Assembly: GCF_014645895.1 (NCBI RefSeq)
Contig: NZ_BMMP01000001.1
Location: forward strand, 62,001-126,000
Length of the DNA: 64,000 nt
DNA from: Streptomyces daqingensis
GTDB lineage: Bacteria; Actinomycetota; Actinomycetes; Streptomycetales; Streptomycetaceae
Reading direction: 5' to 3'
The position numbers were made by a program, and so were the translations under genes. Position 1 is the first letter of the stretch. Each line of letters opens with the position of its first letter. A model generated the notes under the pieces. The model was not told the DNA's origin and did not search any database. It worked only from the letters and a program-made list of their open reading frames with translations. Positions 1-8,752 of this stretch are shown piece after piece.

Positions 1-350
1 TTCGGCGCCTCGTCCGTCCGGCGGGCACGTACCTGTCCGCGCAGGTCGACGGCGCACACGGTGAGATGGTCCACGCCGATCTCGGCTCCGAGACCGCACG
101 GCCCGAGGTCGGTGAGGGCGAGGGCGTTGCCCGGCCTGCCGACGCCTCCGGAACGCCCGGGACCCAGCTCCACGAGGAACCCCGCACGCAGCAGCTCCTC
201 GACGAGCGTGGAGACCGACGCCCTGGTCAGTCCGATCCGTGCGGCGACGGCGGCGCGCGAGACCTGGCCCGCCTCGGCGACCGCGTGCAGCACCCGGGAC
301 AGGTTGCGCCGCCGCATCTCCCGCTGCGAGCTGGGCGCGGGGATCGCCAT
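1..350 (-). CDS. ROK-family transcriptional repressor, 3' part beyond window (probable xylose regulator)
   Basis: My translation from the ATG at 350 gives 116 codons that run off the left edge. Residues about 12-70 form a winged helix-turn-helix typical of ROK repressors (QREMRRRNLSRVLHAVAEAG, then SRAAVAARIGLTRASVSTLV). After it comes the start of the sugar-kinase-like ROK domain (GLGAEIGVDHLTVCAVDLRG). The gene lies 47 bases downstream of xylB on the same strand, so it is probably co-transcribed. ROK proteins next to xylA/xylB are usually XylR-type repressors released by xylose. A GGAGG lies 11 nt before the ATG. Function is inferred from family and position; the effector domain is mostly outside the window. 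Confidence 0.85.
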   Translation of the reverse strand, partial: MAIPAPSSQREMRRRNLSRVLHAVAEAGQVSRAAVAARIGLTRASVSTLVEELLRAGFLVELGPGRSGGVGRPGNALALTDLGPCGLGAEIGVDHLTVCAVDLRGQVRARRTDEAP

Positions 351-397
351 CAAGGTCCCATCCTCCGGGGGTGTTTCGGGGAAAGCGAGGGCGCGGC

Positions 398-1825
398 TCA
401 GGACCGCCGCAGCAGCGTATCCGCACCTGAGAGGGCGTCCGCGATCCGGGTCAGGGCGGCATCGTCGCGGGGCACGGCTTCGTAGGAGGGCCCTTCGGCG
501 GTGCCCCAACGGCGCGCCACCGCGGCCGGATCCTCCTCCAGCAGCAGCCCCGCCGCCTGCGCCGCCGCACCGAGCGCCACCAGCTCCTCGGCGCGCGGCA
601 CCAGCACGGGCCTGCCGGACAGGCGACGCACCGTCTCGCGCCACGCCGTGCCCTTCGCGCCGCCGCCGATGAGCAGCAGCGGCGCGTCCGGTCGGCCGTC
701 GTCCCCGAGTACCTGGTCGAGTGCGCGCAGCAGGGAGAAGACGGCGCCGTCGTAGGCGGCCTGCAGGACCTGACCGGCGGTCGTGCTGTGCCGGAGGCCG
801 CTCAGCAGCCCTGAGGCGTAGGGCAAGTTGGGGGTGCGTTCACCGTCGAGGAACGGGAGGAGTGCGAGATCTCCGCCGCTCTCCACCGCCTCCCTGCCGA
901 GAGAGAGCAGCGACGCGACGCGGTCCACGGCGAGCGTGCAGTTGAGGGTGCACGCCAGTGGCAGCCAGTCCCCGCGCGCGTCCGCGAAACCGGCGACGGT
1001 GCCCGTGGGGTCGGCGGGCCTGCGCTCGGAGACGGCGTAGACGGTGCCCGACGTGCCCAGGCTCAGCACCGGCAGGCCGGGCGTCAGGCCGAGCCCGAGA
1101 GCGGCGGCCATGTTGTCGCCCGTGCCGGCCGCGACGAGCGCGCCCGCGGGCAGGGGAAGTCCCGGCCGTACGGTGCCCGCGGCCTCACCCGGTTCGAGGA
1201 CGCGCGGCAGCAACTCGGGCGGGAGCCCGATGAGTTCCAGCGTCTCCTCGTCGTAGGACCCGTCGGAGCCCGCCCACCATCCGGTACCGGAGACGTCGCC
1301 GCGGTCGGTGGTCCCGGCACCGGTGAGCCGTCCCGTCAGGTAGTCGTGCGGAAGCCGGACGGCAGCGGTCGCCGCCGCCGCGTCCGGTTCGTTCTCGCAC
1401 AGCCACGCCCACTTGGTGACGGTGAAAGCGGGCCCGGGGACGCTCCCGATGCGGTCGGCCCACGCCCGCGGGCCGCCCAGCCGTTCGATGAGCCGGTCGC
1501 TCTGGGGCGCGGACCGTACGTCGTTCCACAGCAGGGCCGGGCGTACGGGCCGTCCGGCGGTGTCGAGGGTGACGAGTCCATGCTGCTGGCCGCCCACCGA
1601 GACGGCCGACACCTCCCGGACGGACGGGCCGCACTGTTCGAGGGCGCCCTCCAGAGCGCTCCACCACTCCTCCGGGTCGCTCTCGTGACCCGGGCCCGGG
1701 GTGACGGTGTGCGGGGCCTGGCCCCGTGCGACGACCTGGCCCGTGGCGGCGTCGACGACGAGTGCCTTGGCCGACTGCGTCGAGCTGTCCACGCCGACGA
1801 CGAGCGGTCCCTCTGGTGCGGACAT
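398..1825 (-). CDS. xylB: Xylulokinase
   Basis: This FGGY-family carbohydrate kinase of 475 aa, the usual length for XylB, phosphorylates D-xylulose to xylulose 5-phosphate in the cytoplasm. The N-terminal phosphate-binding segment is GVDSSTQSAKALVV. The xylulokinase-like substrate region is GGQQHGLVTLD with LLWNDVRSAPQ. The C-terminal ATP site is LLLIGGGAKGTAWRE. The start is an ATG preceded by GAGGGG. It is transcribed away from xylA, which makes the product's precursor, and towards the ROK regulator. The shared xylA-xylB intergenic region holds an inverted repeat that could serve both directions. Confidence 0.96.
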   Translation of the reverse strand: MSAPEGPLVVGVDSSTQSAKALVVDAATGQVVARGQAPHTVTPGPGHESDPEEWWSALEGALEQCGPSVREVSAVSVGGQQHGLVTLDTAGRPVRPALLWNDVRSAPQSDRLIERLGGPRAWADRIGSVPGPAFTVTKWAWLCENEPDAAAATAAVRLPHDYLTGRLTGAGTTDRGDVSGTGWWAGSDGSYDEETLELIGLPPELLPRVLEPGEAAGTVRPGLPLPAGALVAAGTGDNMAAALGLGLTPGLPVLSLGTSGTVYAVSERRPADPTGTVAGFADARGDWLPLACTLNCTLAVDRVASLLSLGREAVESGGDLALLPFLDGERTPNLPYASGLLSGLRHSTTAGQVLQAAYDGAVFSLLRALDQVLGDDGRPDAPLLLIGGGAKGTAWRETVRRLSGRPVLVPRAEELVALGAAAQAAGLLLEEDPAAVARRWGTAEGPSYEAVPRDDAALTRIADALSGADTLLRRS

Positions 1826-1883
1826 GAACCCCTCAGCTCCCTCTTCGACGTCTTCCCACAGTGCGTCCCTGGGCGCATACTAA

Positions 1884-1904
1884 TTTGTCAATGGTCATGA
1901 CGAA
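1884..1904. promoter_or_regulatory. Inverted-repeat operator candidate between xylB and xylA
   Basis: TTTGTCA (1884-1890) and TGACGAA (1898-1904) form an inverted repeat with a 7-bp spacer; six of seven positions pair. It lies in the only AT-richer stretch of the 134-base divergent region. The position suits a ROK-type repressor acting on both xylA and xylB. The palindrome is seen; the identity of the binding protein is inferred. Confidence 0.5.
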
Positions 1905-1959
1905 TAGGGGTCGCGCCCCGCGCCGCCCCGCTCGGACACATGGGGAGAGAGACAGCGAG

Positions 1960-3126
1960 ATGAAGTACCAGCCGACACCCGACGACAAGTTCAGCTTCGG
2001 CCTGTGGACCGTGGGCTGGCTGGGGCGCGACCCCTTCGGCGAGGCGACCCGCACCCCGCTCGACCCGGTGGAGGCCGTGGGCCGGCTGTCCGAACTCGGG
2101 GCCTACGGGATCACGTTCCACGACGACGACCTCATCCCCTTCGGCACCTCGCAGGCCGAACGCGAGGCCCACGTCAAGCGGTTCCGGCAGGCGCTGGAGT
2201 CCACCGGGATGACAGTCCCGATGGCGACGACGAACCTCTTCTCGCACCCCGTGTTCAAGGACGGCGCCTTCACGGCCAACGACCGCGACGTACGCCGCTA
2301 CGCCCTCCGCAAGACGATGCGCAACATCGACCTCGCCGCTGAGCTGGGCGCACGGACCTACGTGGCCTGGGGCGGCCGTGAGGGCGCGGAATCGGGTGCG
2401 GCGAAGGACGTGCGTGCGGCGCTGGACCGCATGAAGGAAGCCTTCGACTTCCTCGCCCAGTATGTCACCGAGCAGGGATACGGCCTGCGCTTCGCCATCG
2501 AGCCGAAGCCGAACGAACCGCGCGGCGACATCCTGCTCCCGACGGTCGGACACGCCCTGGCGTTCATCGACCGCCTGGAGCGGCCCGAACTCTTCGGCGT
2601 CAACCCCGAGGTGGGCCACGAGCAGATGGCCGGCCTGAACTTCCCGCACGGCATCGCGCAGGCCATGTGGTCCGGCAAGCTCATCCACCTCGACCTCAAC
2701 GGGCAGTCGGGCATCAAGTACGACCAGGACCTGCGCTTCGGGGCGGGCGACCTGCGGTCCGCCTTCTGGACGGTCGACCTGCTGGAGAGCGGAGGGTACG
2801 AAGGACCCCGGCACTTCGACTTCAAGCCCCCGCGTACCGAGGACTACGACGGCGTATGGGCGTCCGCCGCGGGCTGCATGCGCAACTACCTGATCCTCCG
2901 CGAACGGGCCGCCGCCTTCCGTGCCGACCCGGCCGTGCAGGAGGCGCTGCGCACCTCACGGCTCGACCAGCTCGCCCGGCCCACCCTGGGAGAGGGGGAG
3001 ACGCCGGCACAACTGCTCGCGGACACCGCGGTCTTCGAGGAGTTCGACGTGGACGCAGCAGCCGAGCGGGGCATGGCCTTCGAGCGCCTGGACCAGCTCG
3101 CGATGGACCATCTCCTCGGCGTGTGA
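1960..3126 (+). CDS. xylA: Xylose isomerase
   Basis: A metal-dependent TIM-barrel enzyme that converts D-xylose to D-xylulose. From the ATG at 1960 the protein is 388 aa, the length of the Streptomyces glucose/xylose isomerases. The catalytic pair His54/Asp57 lies in ITFHDDD. Metal and substrate ligands Glu181 and Lys183 lie in AIEPKPNEP. The later metal-site motifs are [11 protein letters not shown] and LIHLDLNGQ. The start at 1960 follows GGGGAGAGAGA; the frame stays open upstream to 1861 but that would add a non-conserved leader. It is divergent from xylB. Confidence 0.98.
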   Translation: MKYQPTPDDKFSFGLWTVGWLGRDPFGEATRTPLDPVEAVGRLSELGAYGITFHDDDLIPFGTSQAEREAHVKRFRQALESTGMTVPMATTNLFSHPVFKDGAFTANDRDVRRYALRKTMRNIDLAAELGARTYVAWGGREGAESGAAKDVRAALDRMKEAFDFLAQYVTEQGYGLRFAIEPKPNEPRGDILLPTVGHALAFIDRLERPELFGVNPEVGHEQMAGLNFPHGIAQAMWSGKLIHLDLNGQSGIKYDQDLRFGAGDLRSAFWTVDLLESGGYEGPRHFDFKPPRTEDYDGVWASAAGCMRNYLILRERAAAFRADPAVQEALRTSRLDQLARPTLGEGETPAQLLADTAVFEEFDVDAAAERGMAFERLDQLAMDHLLGV

Positions 3127-3173
3127 GACCCGGCCCCGTACTCCTTTCGCGAGGGCCTTCGCAGTGGCGCCGG

Positions 3174-4211
3174 TCAGCGCCGGTCCGCGTTCCGGGGCAC
3201 GGACTCGGGGAGGCCGAACTTGCGGAAGAGGTCGTCGCCGAAGAAGGCGGTCACGCGCTCGACGCTGTCCCGGCCCAGGGTGAGCACGTGGAGCTGGAAC
3301 GGGAGGTAGTCCCCGCCCTCGTGCCGGCTGTACAGCGCGAAGGCGGGCTGCCCGTTCGCCTCGGTGGGCAGCATCAGCCCTTCGCCGGGGCCTATAGGGC
3401 ACTGTGCGCCGATCAGCCGCGCTATGGCGTCCCGGCCGCGGAACCACTCGGGGAACGGAGGCATCTCCCAGACGGCGTCCTCCTTGAACAGCTGCACGAT
3501 CGCCGAGACGTCGCTGTTCTCGAAGGCCTTGGCATAGCGGTCCAGCAGCTCCCGCTGCGCCGGGTCGGTGGGTTCGGAGAGATCCTCCTCGGTGAGCTCG
3601 GCCTCCTGCAGCTGCGCCCGCGCGCGCTGCAGGGCGCTGTTGACGCTCGCCGTGGTGGTGTCCAGCAGCTCCGCGACCTCCGCCGCACGCCACTTGAGCA
3701 CCTCCCGCAGCAGCAGTACGGCCCGCTGGCGGGGCGGAAGGTGCTGCAGCGCGGCGACGAGGGCGAGCCGCATGCTGGAGCGCGTGACGACGACCGCGGC
3801 CGGGTCGGACGGCTGCTCGCCCCGGAACATCGCGTCGGGCACCGGCTCCAGCCACGGCACGTCCGGGGCTTCGACGACCGGGCGCTCCGGGTCGTCGCTC
3901 GGCGCGCCGAGACCTGAGGGCAGCGGACGCCGGCCCCGGCTCTCGATGGCGGTCAGGCAGGCGTTCGTGGCGATCCGGTACAGCCAGGTGCGCAGGGAGG
4001 AACGCCCCTCGAAGCGGTCGGCGGCGCGCCAGGCCCGCAGGTAGGTGTCCTGGACCAGGTCCTCCGCGTCGTGCACCGAGCCCATCATCCGGTAGCAGTG
4101 CGCCAGCAGTTCCCGTCGATATGGCTGTGCCCGGTCGAGCAGGTCGTCGCGGCCCAGCGGGGCGTCGGGAGCAGGCGCAGTGAGGGAGTCGCTGCGGGTG
4201 CCGTCTGTCAT
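3174..4211 (-). CDS. ECF sigma-70 factor with C-terminal SnoaL-like domain (TIGR02960/SigX5 type)
   Basis: A 345-aa RNA polymerase sigma factor. The region 2 core is LLAHCYRMMGSVHDAEDLVQ with TYLRAWRA and WLYRIATNACL. The region 4 HTH is LPPRQRAVLLLREVLKWRAA. The last ~120 residues (from about ELLDRYAKAFENSDVSAIVQ) form an NTF2/SnoaL-like domain, which in this family replaces a separate anti-sigma factor and modulates activity. I chose the ATG at 4211 because it follows GGTGAAAGG and gives the family N-terminus; an upstream ATG at 4277 adds a poor leader. It is convergent with xylA. No anti-sigma gene is adjacent. Confidence 0.9.
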   Translation of the reverse strand: MTDGTRSDSLTAPAPDAPLGRDDLLDRAQPYRRELLAHCYRMMGSVHDAEDLVQDTYLRAWRAADRFEGRSSLRTWLYRIATNACLTAIESRGRRPLPSGLGAPSDDPERPVVEAPDVPWLEPVPDAMFRGEQPSDPAAVVVTRSSMRLALVAALQHLPPRQRAVLLLREVLKWRAAEVAELLDTTTASVNSALQRARAQLQEAELTEEDLSEPTDPAQRELLDRYAKAFENSDVSAIVQLFKEDAVWEMPPFPEWFRGRDAIARLIGAQCPIGPGEGLMLPTEANGQPAFALYSRHEGGDYLPFQLHVLTLGRDSVERVTAFFGDDLFRKFGLPESVPRNADRR

Positions 4212-4656
4212 CGTTTCGCCTTTCACCTTGTCCGACGCTGCCGAGAGCCTGCCAGGTGGAGCACGAGTTTGTCGCAAGAATGTGCGAATAAATTAGGGAG
4301 GCTCCGCGCATAGAGCTACCGATATGGACATTCTCCGCCCATATGGTGCCCGATCGGAATGGGGCCGGAGGTAAAGAAGCGCTAGGACCCGCCTTCGGAT
4401 CTCCGCGGGTCCGCGACGACGGGCACGGCAGCTCTCCCTGCTTCGCGGAAGCCCTCACGGCGTTGGCCGGAGGCATCCGAGTGCGCCCGCTACGAGGCGG
4501 TCCTCCGCCCGGCGCTGCACCGCATGCGACGCCCCGGCTCGATCCATGGAGATGCGGACGGCAGGCCCGGGGTCCCGTTCCAGACACGCCGAGGAAGCGG
4601 CGGTGCGGCGCGGCCGGAGTGGGCCAGGGTGTCGCGCCGCCGGTGTGCGGCGGTCC
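4212..4656. other. Gene-free stretch upstream of the sigma factor
   Basis: No convincing coding region is visible; the open frames here lack conserved character and start signals. The first ~130 bases are AT-richer than the surroundings and probably carry the sigma-gene promoter (minus strand). An inverted repeat ATATGG (4322-4327) / CCATAT (4339-4344) with an 11-bp spacer could be an operator. The remainder to 4656 is GC-rich with no structure I can name. Confidence 0.4.
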
Positions 4657-4917
4657 TCAGTTGTTCTTGCCGCGGCGCCGCTTGCGCTCCCGGCGGCGGC
4701 TCTTGCTGAAGAACCAGCCCGCCGGGGGCTCGTCCGCGCGCCAGGGCTGCGGCTCCGGCGGCTGGTCCCGCCAGCGCTCCTGCAGCATCCTCGTCCTCGC
4801 GGCGGGCTCCTTCGACTCGGCGCCGCGTATGAACTCCTCGTCCAGTACGAGGTCCTCTTCCCAGTCGCCCTTTCCGGCGCCCTCGTCCGCGCTGCCGCCC
4901 CCCGGTCTGTCGTTCAT
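4657..4917 (-). CDS. Small charged protein of unknown function
   Basis: An 86-aa protein that starts at the ATG at 4917 behind a clear GGAGG (spacing 7). The N-terminal half is acidic (DWEEDLVLDEEFIRGAESKE). The middle is Pro/Trp-rich (ERWRDQPPEPQPWRADEPPA). The C-terminal tail is strongly basic (SKSRRRERKRRRGKNN). I see no signal peptide or membrane segment. The bipolar charge and good ribosome site argue for a real gene of the kind annotated as hypothetical across streptomycetes; the basic tail could bind nucleic acid, but that is only a guess. The open frame extends upstream to 5145 without a better start. Confidence 0.65.
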   Translation of the reverse strand: MNDRPGGGSADEGAGKGDWEEDLVLDEEFIRGAESKEPAARTRMLQERWRDQPPEPQPWRADEPPAGWFFSKSRRRERKRRRGKNN

Positions 4918-5333
4918 CAAGCTGCCTCCGTCCGGTCTGCGGCCGGCCGGTCGGGCCCGCCGGGATCTCTTTGTGGAACGCCTTCCCCGTCGCCGGCGTT
5001 CCGCGCGCATCACGGCGGCGGCAGGGGGCAAGCGGGGCGAGTGGCCGGAAGCGGGTGCGGAGGAGGGGTGCGAAGAAGGGGTGGAGGGAAGGTGCGGGTG
5101 TCCGGGAAGGCCGACGGGTCTTATGCCTGCTTTCGTGGGCGACACCCGGGATGTCCGACCTCGCTGGGCAGGCGGTCGTTCACTGTCCGCTATGAGACTC
5201 AGGTCACCTTGACCGGCTGCTCGGTACGGGTTTCTAGTGGCCCATTGACTCTGACTGCGGAGTGAATTCTCGCAGAAGCCTTCGAATGAAGCGCCGAACG
5301 AGATTTCGCCCAGGGAACTGAAGGAACGTTGAG
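4918..5333. other. Divergent intergenic region with palindrome upstream of the permease
   Basis: No gene is seen in these 416 bases. An inverted repeat GGTCA-CCT-TGACC (5202-5214) overlaps a TTGACC -35-like hexamer (5209-5214), about 120 bases before the permease ATG. A second TTGACT occurs at 5245-5250. This is a plausible regulated promoter for the amino-acid permease; the cognate regulator is not evident nearby. Confidence 0.4.
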
Positions 5334-6821
5334 ATGGGCGTGCGACCGTCGAATGTGACAGAGAGTGCTGAGCGTGAGCACTCAGGGCACCCGCCTTCCC
5401 CGGAAGGGCCCGCGGAGCAGGATTCCCTGAAGGCCGGACTGAAGAACCGGCACCTGTCGATGATCGCGATCGGCGGAGTCATCGGAGCCGGGCTCTTCGT
5501 CGGCTCGGGAGCGGGCATCGCCAAGGCCGGGCCCGGAATCCTCGTGTCCTATCTGCTGGCCGGGCTGCTGGTGGTGCTCGTCATGCGGATGCTCGGCGAG
5601 ATGGCCGCGGCGAACCCCTCGTCGGGTTCCTTCTCCACCTACGCCGACCGCGCGCTCGGCCGGTGGGCGGGCTTCACCATCGGCTGGCTCTACTGGTTCT
5701 TCTGGGTCGTCGTCCTCGCCGTCGAGGCGACGGCGGCAGCCACCATCCTCACCGGGTGGCTCCCGTCCGTGCCCCAGTGGGCCTGGGCGCTGATCGTGAT
5801 GGTGCTGCTGACCGCCACCAACCTCGCCTCGGTCGGCTCCTACGGCGAGTTCGAGTTCTGGTTCGCCGGGATCAAGGTCGTCGCGATCACCGCCTTCATC
5901 GTGATCGCGGGGCTCGCCGTCGTCGGGCTGCTGCCCGGCGCCGAGGCCACCGGCACCTCGAACCTGACGGACCACGGAGGATTCCTGCCGAACGGGCCGG
6001 GAGCCATCCTCTCCGGCATGCTGCTGGTGGTCTTCTCCTTCATGGGCAGCGAGATCGTCACCCTCGCCGCCGGCGAGTCCGCCCACCCGGAGAAGATGGT
6101 GCGCCGTGCCACGAACAGCGTCATCTGGCGCATCGGCAGCTTCTACCTGGGTTCGATCCTCCTCGTCGTCATGCTGCTCCCGTGGAACTCCAAGGCAGTG
6201 GTCGACGAGGGTCCGTACGTCGCCGCGCTGAACGAGATCGGCATCCCGCACGCGGGCACGATCATGGACGTGATCGTGGTGACCGCGGTCCTCTCCTGTC
6301 TCAACTCCGGTCTGTACACCGCCTCACGCATGGCGTTCTCGCTCGGAAGGCGCGGCGACGCGCCCAAGTCCTTCTCGCAGGTGGACAAACGGGGCGTGCC
6401 GGCGGTGGCCATCTGGTCCTCGGTGGCCTTCGGGTTCGTCGCGGTGATCTTCAACTACACGTCGCCGGACACCGTCTTCCAGTTCCTGCTCAACTCCTCA
6501 GGAGCCGTCGCGCTCTTCGTGTGGCTCGTCATCTGCCTCTCGCAGCTGCGGATGAGGCCGAAGATCGAACGGGAGACCCCGGAGCGGCACACGGTGCGCA
6601 TGTGGTTGTACCCCTACCTGACGTACGCCACCATCGGGCTGATCCTCTTCGTCATCGGCTACATGTTCTACGACAAGGAGGGCCGGGAGCAGATGGTGAT
6701 GTCCGTCGCCGTCGGCGCGGTCGTCCTGGCGATCGGCGTCTGGCTGCAGCGCAAGCACGGGAGCAGGGAGGAGACCGCGGAGAAGACCTCTGCGGAGGCG
6801 CACCCCGCGGCGAAGAGCTGA
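5334..6821 (+). CDS. Amino-acid permease, GABA-permease (GabP) type
   Basis: A 495-aa APC-superfamily integral membrane transporter with about 12 hydrophobic segments. The first-helix signature IAIGGVIGAGLFVGSGAGI is the unwound substrate-binding motif of the amino acid transporter family. Conserved later segments include FMGSEIVTLAAGESAHPEK and SCLNSGLYTASRM, which are typical of GabP/AnsP/proline-specific permeases. The N-terminal ~35 residues and C-terminal tail are hydrophilic and cytoplasmic. It starts at ATG 5334 after a weak GGAAC. It stands alone, with a terminator just after the stop. The exact substrate (GABA, or another neutral or cationic amino acid) cannot be read from sequence alone. 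Confidence 0.9.
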   Translation: MGVRPSNVTESAEREHSGHPPSPEGPAEQDSLKAGLKNRHLSMIAIGGVIGAGLFVGSGAGIAKAGPGILVSYLLAGLLVVLVMRMLGEMAAANPSSGSFSTYADRALGRWAGFTIGWLYWFFWVVVLAVEATAAATILTGWLPSVPQWAWALIVMVLLTATNLASVGSYGEFEFWFAGIKVVAITAFIVIAGLAVVGLLPGAEATGTSNLTDHGGFLPNGPGAILSGMLLVVFSFMGSEIVTLAAGESAHPEKMVRRATNSVIWRIGSFYLGSILLVVMLLPWNSKAVVDEGPYVAALNEIGIPHAGTIMDVIVVTAVLSCLNSGLYTASRMAFSLGRRGDAPKSFSQVDKRGVPAVAIWSSVAFGFVAVIFNYTSPDTVFQFLLNSSGAVALFVWLVICLSQLRMRPKIERETPERHTVRMWLYPYLTYATIGLILFVIGYMFYDKEGREQMVMSVAVGAVVLAIGVWLQRKHGSREETAEKTSAEAHPAAKS

Positions 6822-6842
6822 GCTCGCGGAGTGCCGGTCTAC

Positions 6843-6871
6843 GGCCGGGGTGGCGGCGGTGCACCCCGGCC
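6843..6871. terminator. Hairpin terminator between permease and HATPase gene
   Basis: GGCCGGGGTG (6843-6852) pairs perfectly with CACCCCGGCC (6862-6871) around a 9-nt loop, 21 bases after the permease stop. There is no T-run, as is common in high-GC actinomycetes. It may act in both directions for the two convergent genes. Confidence 0.7.
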
Positions 6872-6987
6872 GGGCGCCGAGGCGCGTGACGGCTGTACCG
6901 GAGCGCGCGCAGCGGCGTGTCCAGCGACGGACGTCAGATGTGGTGGCCGAGAACGCGCTGCTTCCGGAACGGGGGGCGACCCGGTGC

Positions 6988-7476
6988 TCAGTAGTGCGTG
7001 GTGCAGCGCGAACAGGTCAGTTCCGCCCACACGGCGTGGCCCCGTGACGGTCCGCTGCACAGTGTGCCGGGGCGGATGCCCCAGTCGTCCGCGAGGACGC
7101 TGACGAGGAGCAGACCGCGTCCGCTCTCACCGTCGGCGTCCACCACCTTGTTCGCGCGCGGCTCCTTGGGGTGCGGTCCGCCGCCCTGGTCCGTGACTTC
7201 GAGGCACAGGCGCCGTCCCACCAGCCACAGTTCGCAGCTGACCTTCTGGCTCGCGGTGTGCCGCACGGCGTTCGTGAACAGCTCCGAGACCAGCAACTGC
7301 GCGTCGTCGCACGTCTCTTCGTCGACATGCCAATCGTGCAGGCGGTCGAGTACTCGTCTGCGCGCTTGAGCGACGGAGGTGTCCAGCGCGGGCAGACGGA
7401 ACGCGTCGCGCAGTGGTCGAGCCGACACAGCGGGGGGCCGATCTTCTAAAGAGAGGGCGTCATGGGGGGAAGCCAC
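6988..7476 (-). CDS. RsbW-like ATP-binding protein (HATPase_c) with a TTA codon
   Basis: A GHKL-fold ATPase of 162 aa from the GTG at 7476 (GGAG four bases before it). The N box is SELFTNAVRHT, the G1 box is VTDQGGGPHP and the G2 box is GRGLLLVSVLADDWG. Such proteins are anti-sigma-type kinases or, in streptomycetes, partners of WhiJ/AbaA-type regulatory loci. Codon 10 (7449-7447) is TTA, which only the developmentally regulated BldA tRNA reads, so translation is probably tied to development. It is divergent from the XRE gene, as in WhiJ-like clusters. The open frame reaches 7731, but that leader is not family-like. Confidence 0.88.
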   Translation of the reverse strand: MASPHDALSLEDRPPAVSARPLRDAFRLPALDTSVAQARRRVLDRLHDWHVDEETCDDAQLLVSELFTNAVRHTASQKVSCELWLVGRRLCLEVTDQGGGPHPKEPRANKVVDADGESGRGLLLVSVLADDWGIRPGTLCSGPSRGHAVWAELTCSRCTTHY

Positions 7477-7613
7477 AGCTCCACTATGGTCTGTGCGCTC
7501 ACACCTGGCAAGGATCAGTATGCAAATTACAGAATCGTTCGAGCCAGGCTGTCGTCGCACGCGACGTCCGTGCCAAACTGCTTGCTCATGACAGGAGTTG
7601 GAGGCGAGCGATA

Positions 7614-8483
7614 GTGGTGGACTCTCGTGCGGGCGGTGGAGCACCCACCGTTCTACGGGTTGTTCTGGGCAGGCGTCTGCAGCATCTGCGTGAGAGCAGC
7701 GGGCTGTCGTACGAAGCGGCCGGCCGCGCACTCGACGTCACCCACGCCACCGTCCGGCGGATGGAGAAGGCCGAAGTCGGCCTGAAAGTTCCGTACGTCG
7801 AGAAGCTGCTGCAGACCTACGGGGTCACCGACCAGTCCGAGATCGACACCTTCCTGGAACTGGCGCGGCAGGCGAACCAGCCCGGCTGGTGGCACCGCTA
7901 CCGCGACGTGCTGCCGGAATGGTTCAGCGCTTTCGTCAGCCTGGAGAGCGAGTCCCACGTCATCCGGGCGTACGAACCCCACTACGTACCCGGGCTGTTG
8001 CAGACGGAGGGCTACGCACGCGCGGTGCTGCGGGCCGGGATGCCGCAGGCGCCGGAGGAGGAGATCCAGCGTCAGGTGGCGCTCCGTCTGGAACGTCAGG
8101 CCGTCCTGGAGCGCGACGAGCCCCCGATGCTGTGGGTGGTGATGGACGAAACGGTGCTGCGGCGTTCCCTCGGCGGTTCCGAGGTGATGCGCGAGCAGCT
8201 GGACCACCTCATCGAAGCCTCACGGAAGCCTCATGTCCGGCTGCAGGTCATGCCGTTCAGCGTCGGTCCCCATCCGGCGATGTACGGGCCTTTCCATCTC
8301 TTCCGCTTCCCCCTGGAGGAGCTGCCGGACGTGGCCTGCTCGGAGAGCCTGGTCGGCGCCGTCTACTTCGACCACCGTGACGACGTGACGACCTTCCTGG
8401 AGGCACTCGACCGGATGTGCGCCCAGGCCGCACCGGTGTCGCGGACGGAGGCGATCCTCAGTGCAATGCGCAAGGAGATCTGA
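7614..8483 (+). CDS. XRE-family regulator with DUF5753 domain (Scr1/WhiJ-like)
   Basis: A 289-aa helix-turn-helix protein. The HTH spans residues ~15-65 (LGRRLQHLRESSGLSYEAAG, then VTHATVRRMEKAEVGLKVPY). The C-terminal DUF5753 effector domain includes HVIRAYEPHYVPGLLQTEGY and QVMPFSVGPHPAMYGPFHLF. The start is GTG 7614 with GGAGG nine bases upstream; GTG 7617 is an in-frame alternative. Family knowledge: these proteins pair with a downstream DUF397 protein and act as developmental regulators or as an Scr1/Scr2-type pair. The DUF397 gene follows after 3 bases. Confidence 0.92.
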   Translation: MVDSRAGGGAPTVLRVVLGRRLQHLRESSGLSYEAAGRALDVTHATVRRMEKAEVGLKVPYVEKLLQTYGVTDQSEIDTFLELARQANQPGWWHRYRDVLPEWFSAFVSLESESHVIRAYEPHYVPGLLQTEGYARAVLRAGMPQAPEEEIQRQVALRLERQAVLERDEPPMLWVVMDETVLRRSLGGSEVMREQLDHLIEASRKPHVRLQVMPFSVGPHPAMYGPFHLFRFPLEELPDVACSESLVGAVYFDHRDDVTTFLEALDRMCAQAAPVSRTEAILSAMRKEI

Positions 8484-8486
8484 ACC

Positions 8487-8723
8487 ATGGGTCGTATCTA
8501 CAACGGCATGCCCGCCAAACAGCTAGGCACCGAGGGCTGGCACAAGCCCTGGAGCGGAGGCAACGGCGGCAGCTGTGTGGAGGCGCTGAAACTCGCTGAC
8601 GGGCGGGTGGCGCTGCGTCAGTCCGCCGACCCGGACGGGCCCGCCCTCATCTACACCCCCCACGCGATCGAGAAGTTCATCCAGGGCGCGAAGGACGGCG
8701 ACGCCGACTTCCTGCTCGCATGA
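8487..8723 (+). CDS. DUF397 small protein (partner of the XRE regulator)
   Basis: A 78-aa protein with DUF397 hallmarks: WHKPWSGGNGGSCVEALKL near the start, VALRQSADPDGPALIYTPHA in the middle, then an amphipathic helix (IEKFIQGAKDG). It starts 3 bases after the XRE stop and overlaps the next reading frame at 8720-8723. Family knowledge places DUF397 proteins as antagonists or binding partners of the adjacent DUF5753 regulator. Confidence 0.92.
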   Translation: MGRIYNGMPAKQLGTEGWHKPWSGGNGGSCVEALKLADGRVALRQSADPDGPALIYTPHAIEKFIQGAKDGDADFLLA

Positions 8724-8752
8724 CCTGCCACGACAATGACAAGGAGAGTGAC

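Noticed and set aside
4343..5212. 289-codon open frame over the sigma/permease gap
   Set aside because: No ribosome site, Pro/Arg/Gly-rich shadow composition, and it overlaps the better-supported 86-aa gene on the opposite strand.
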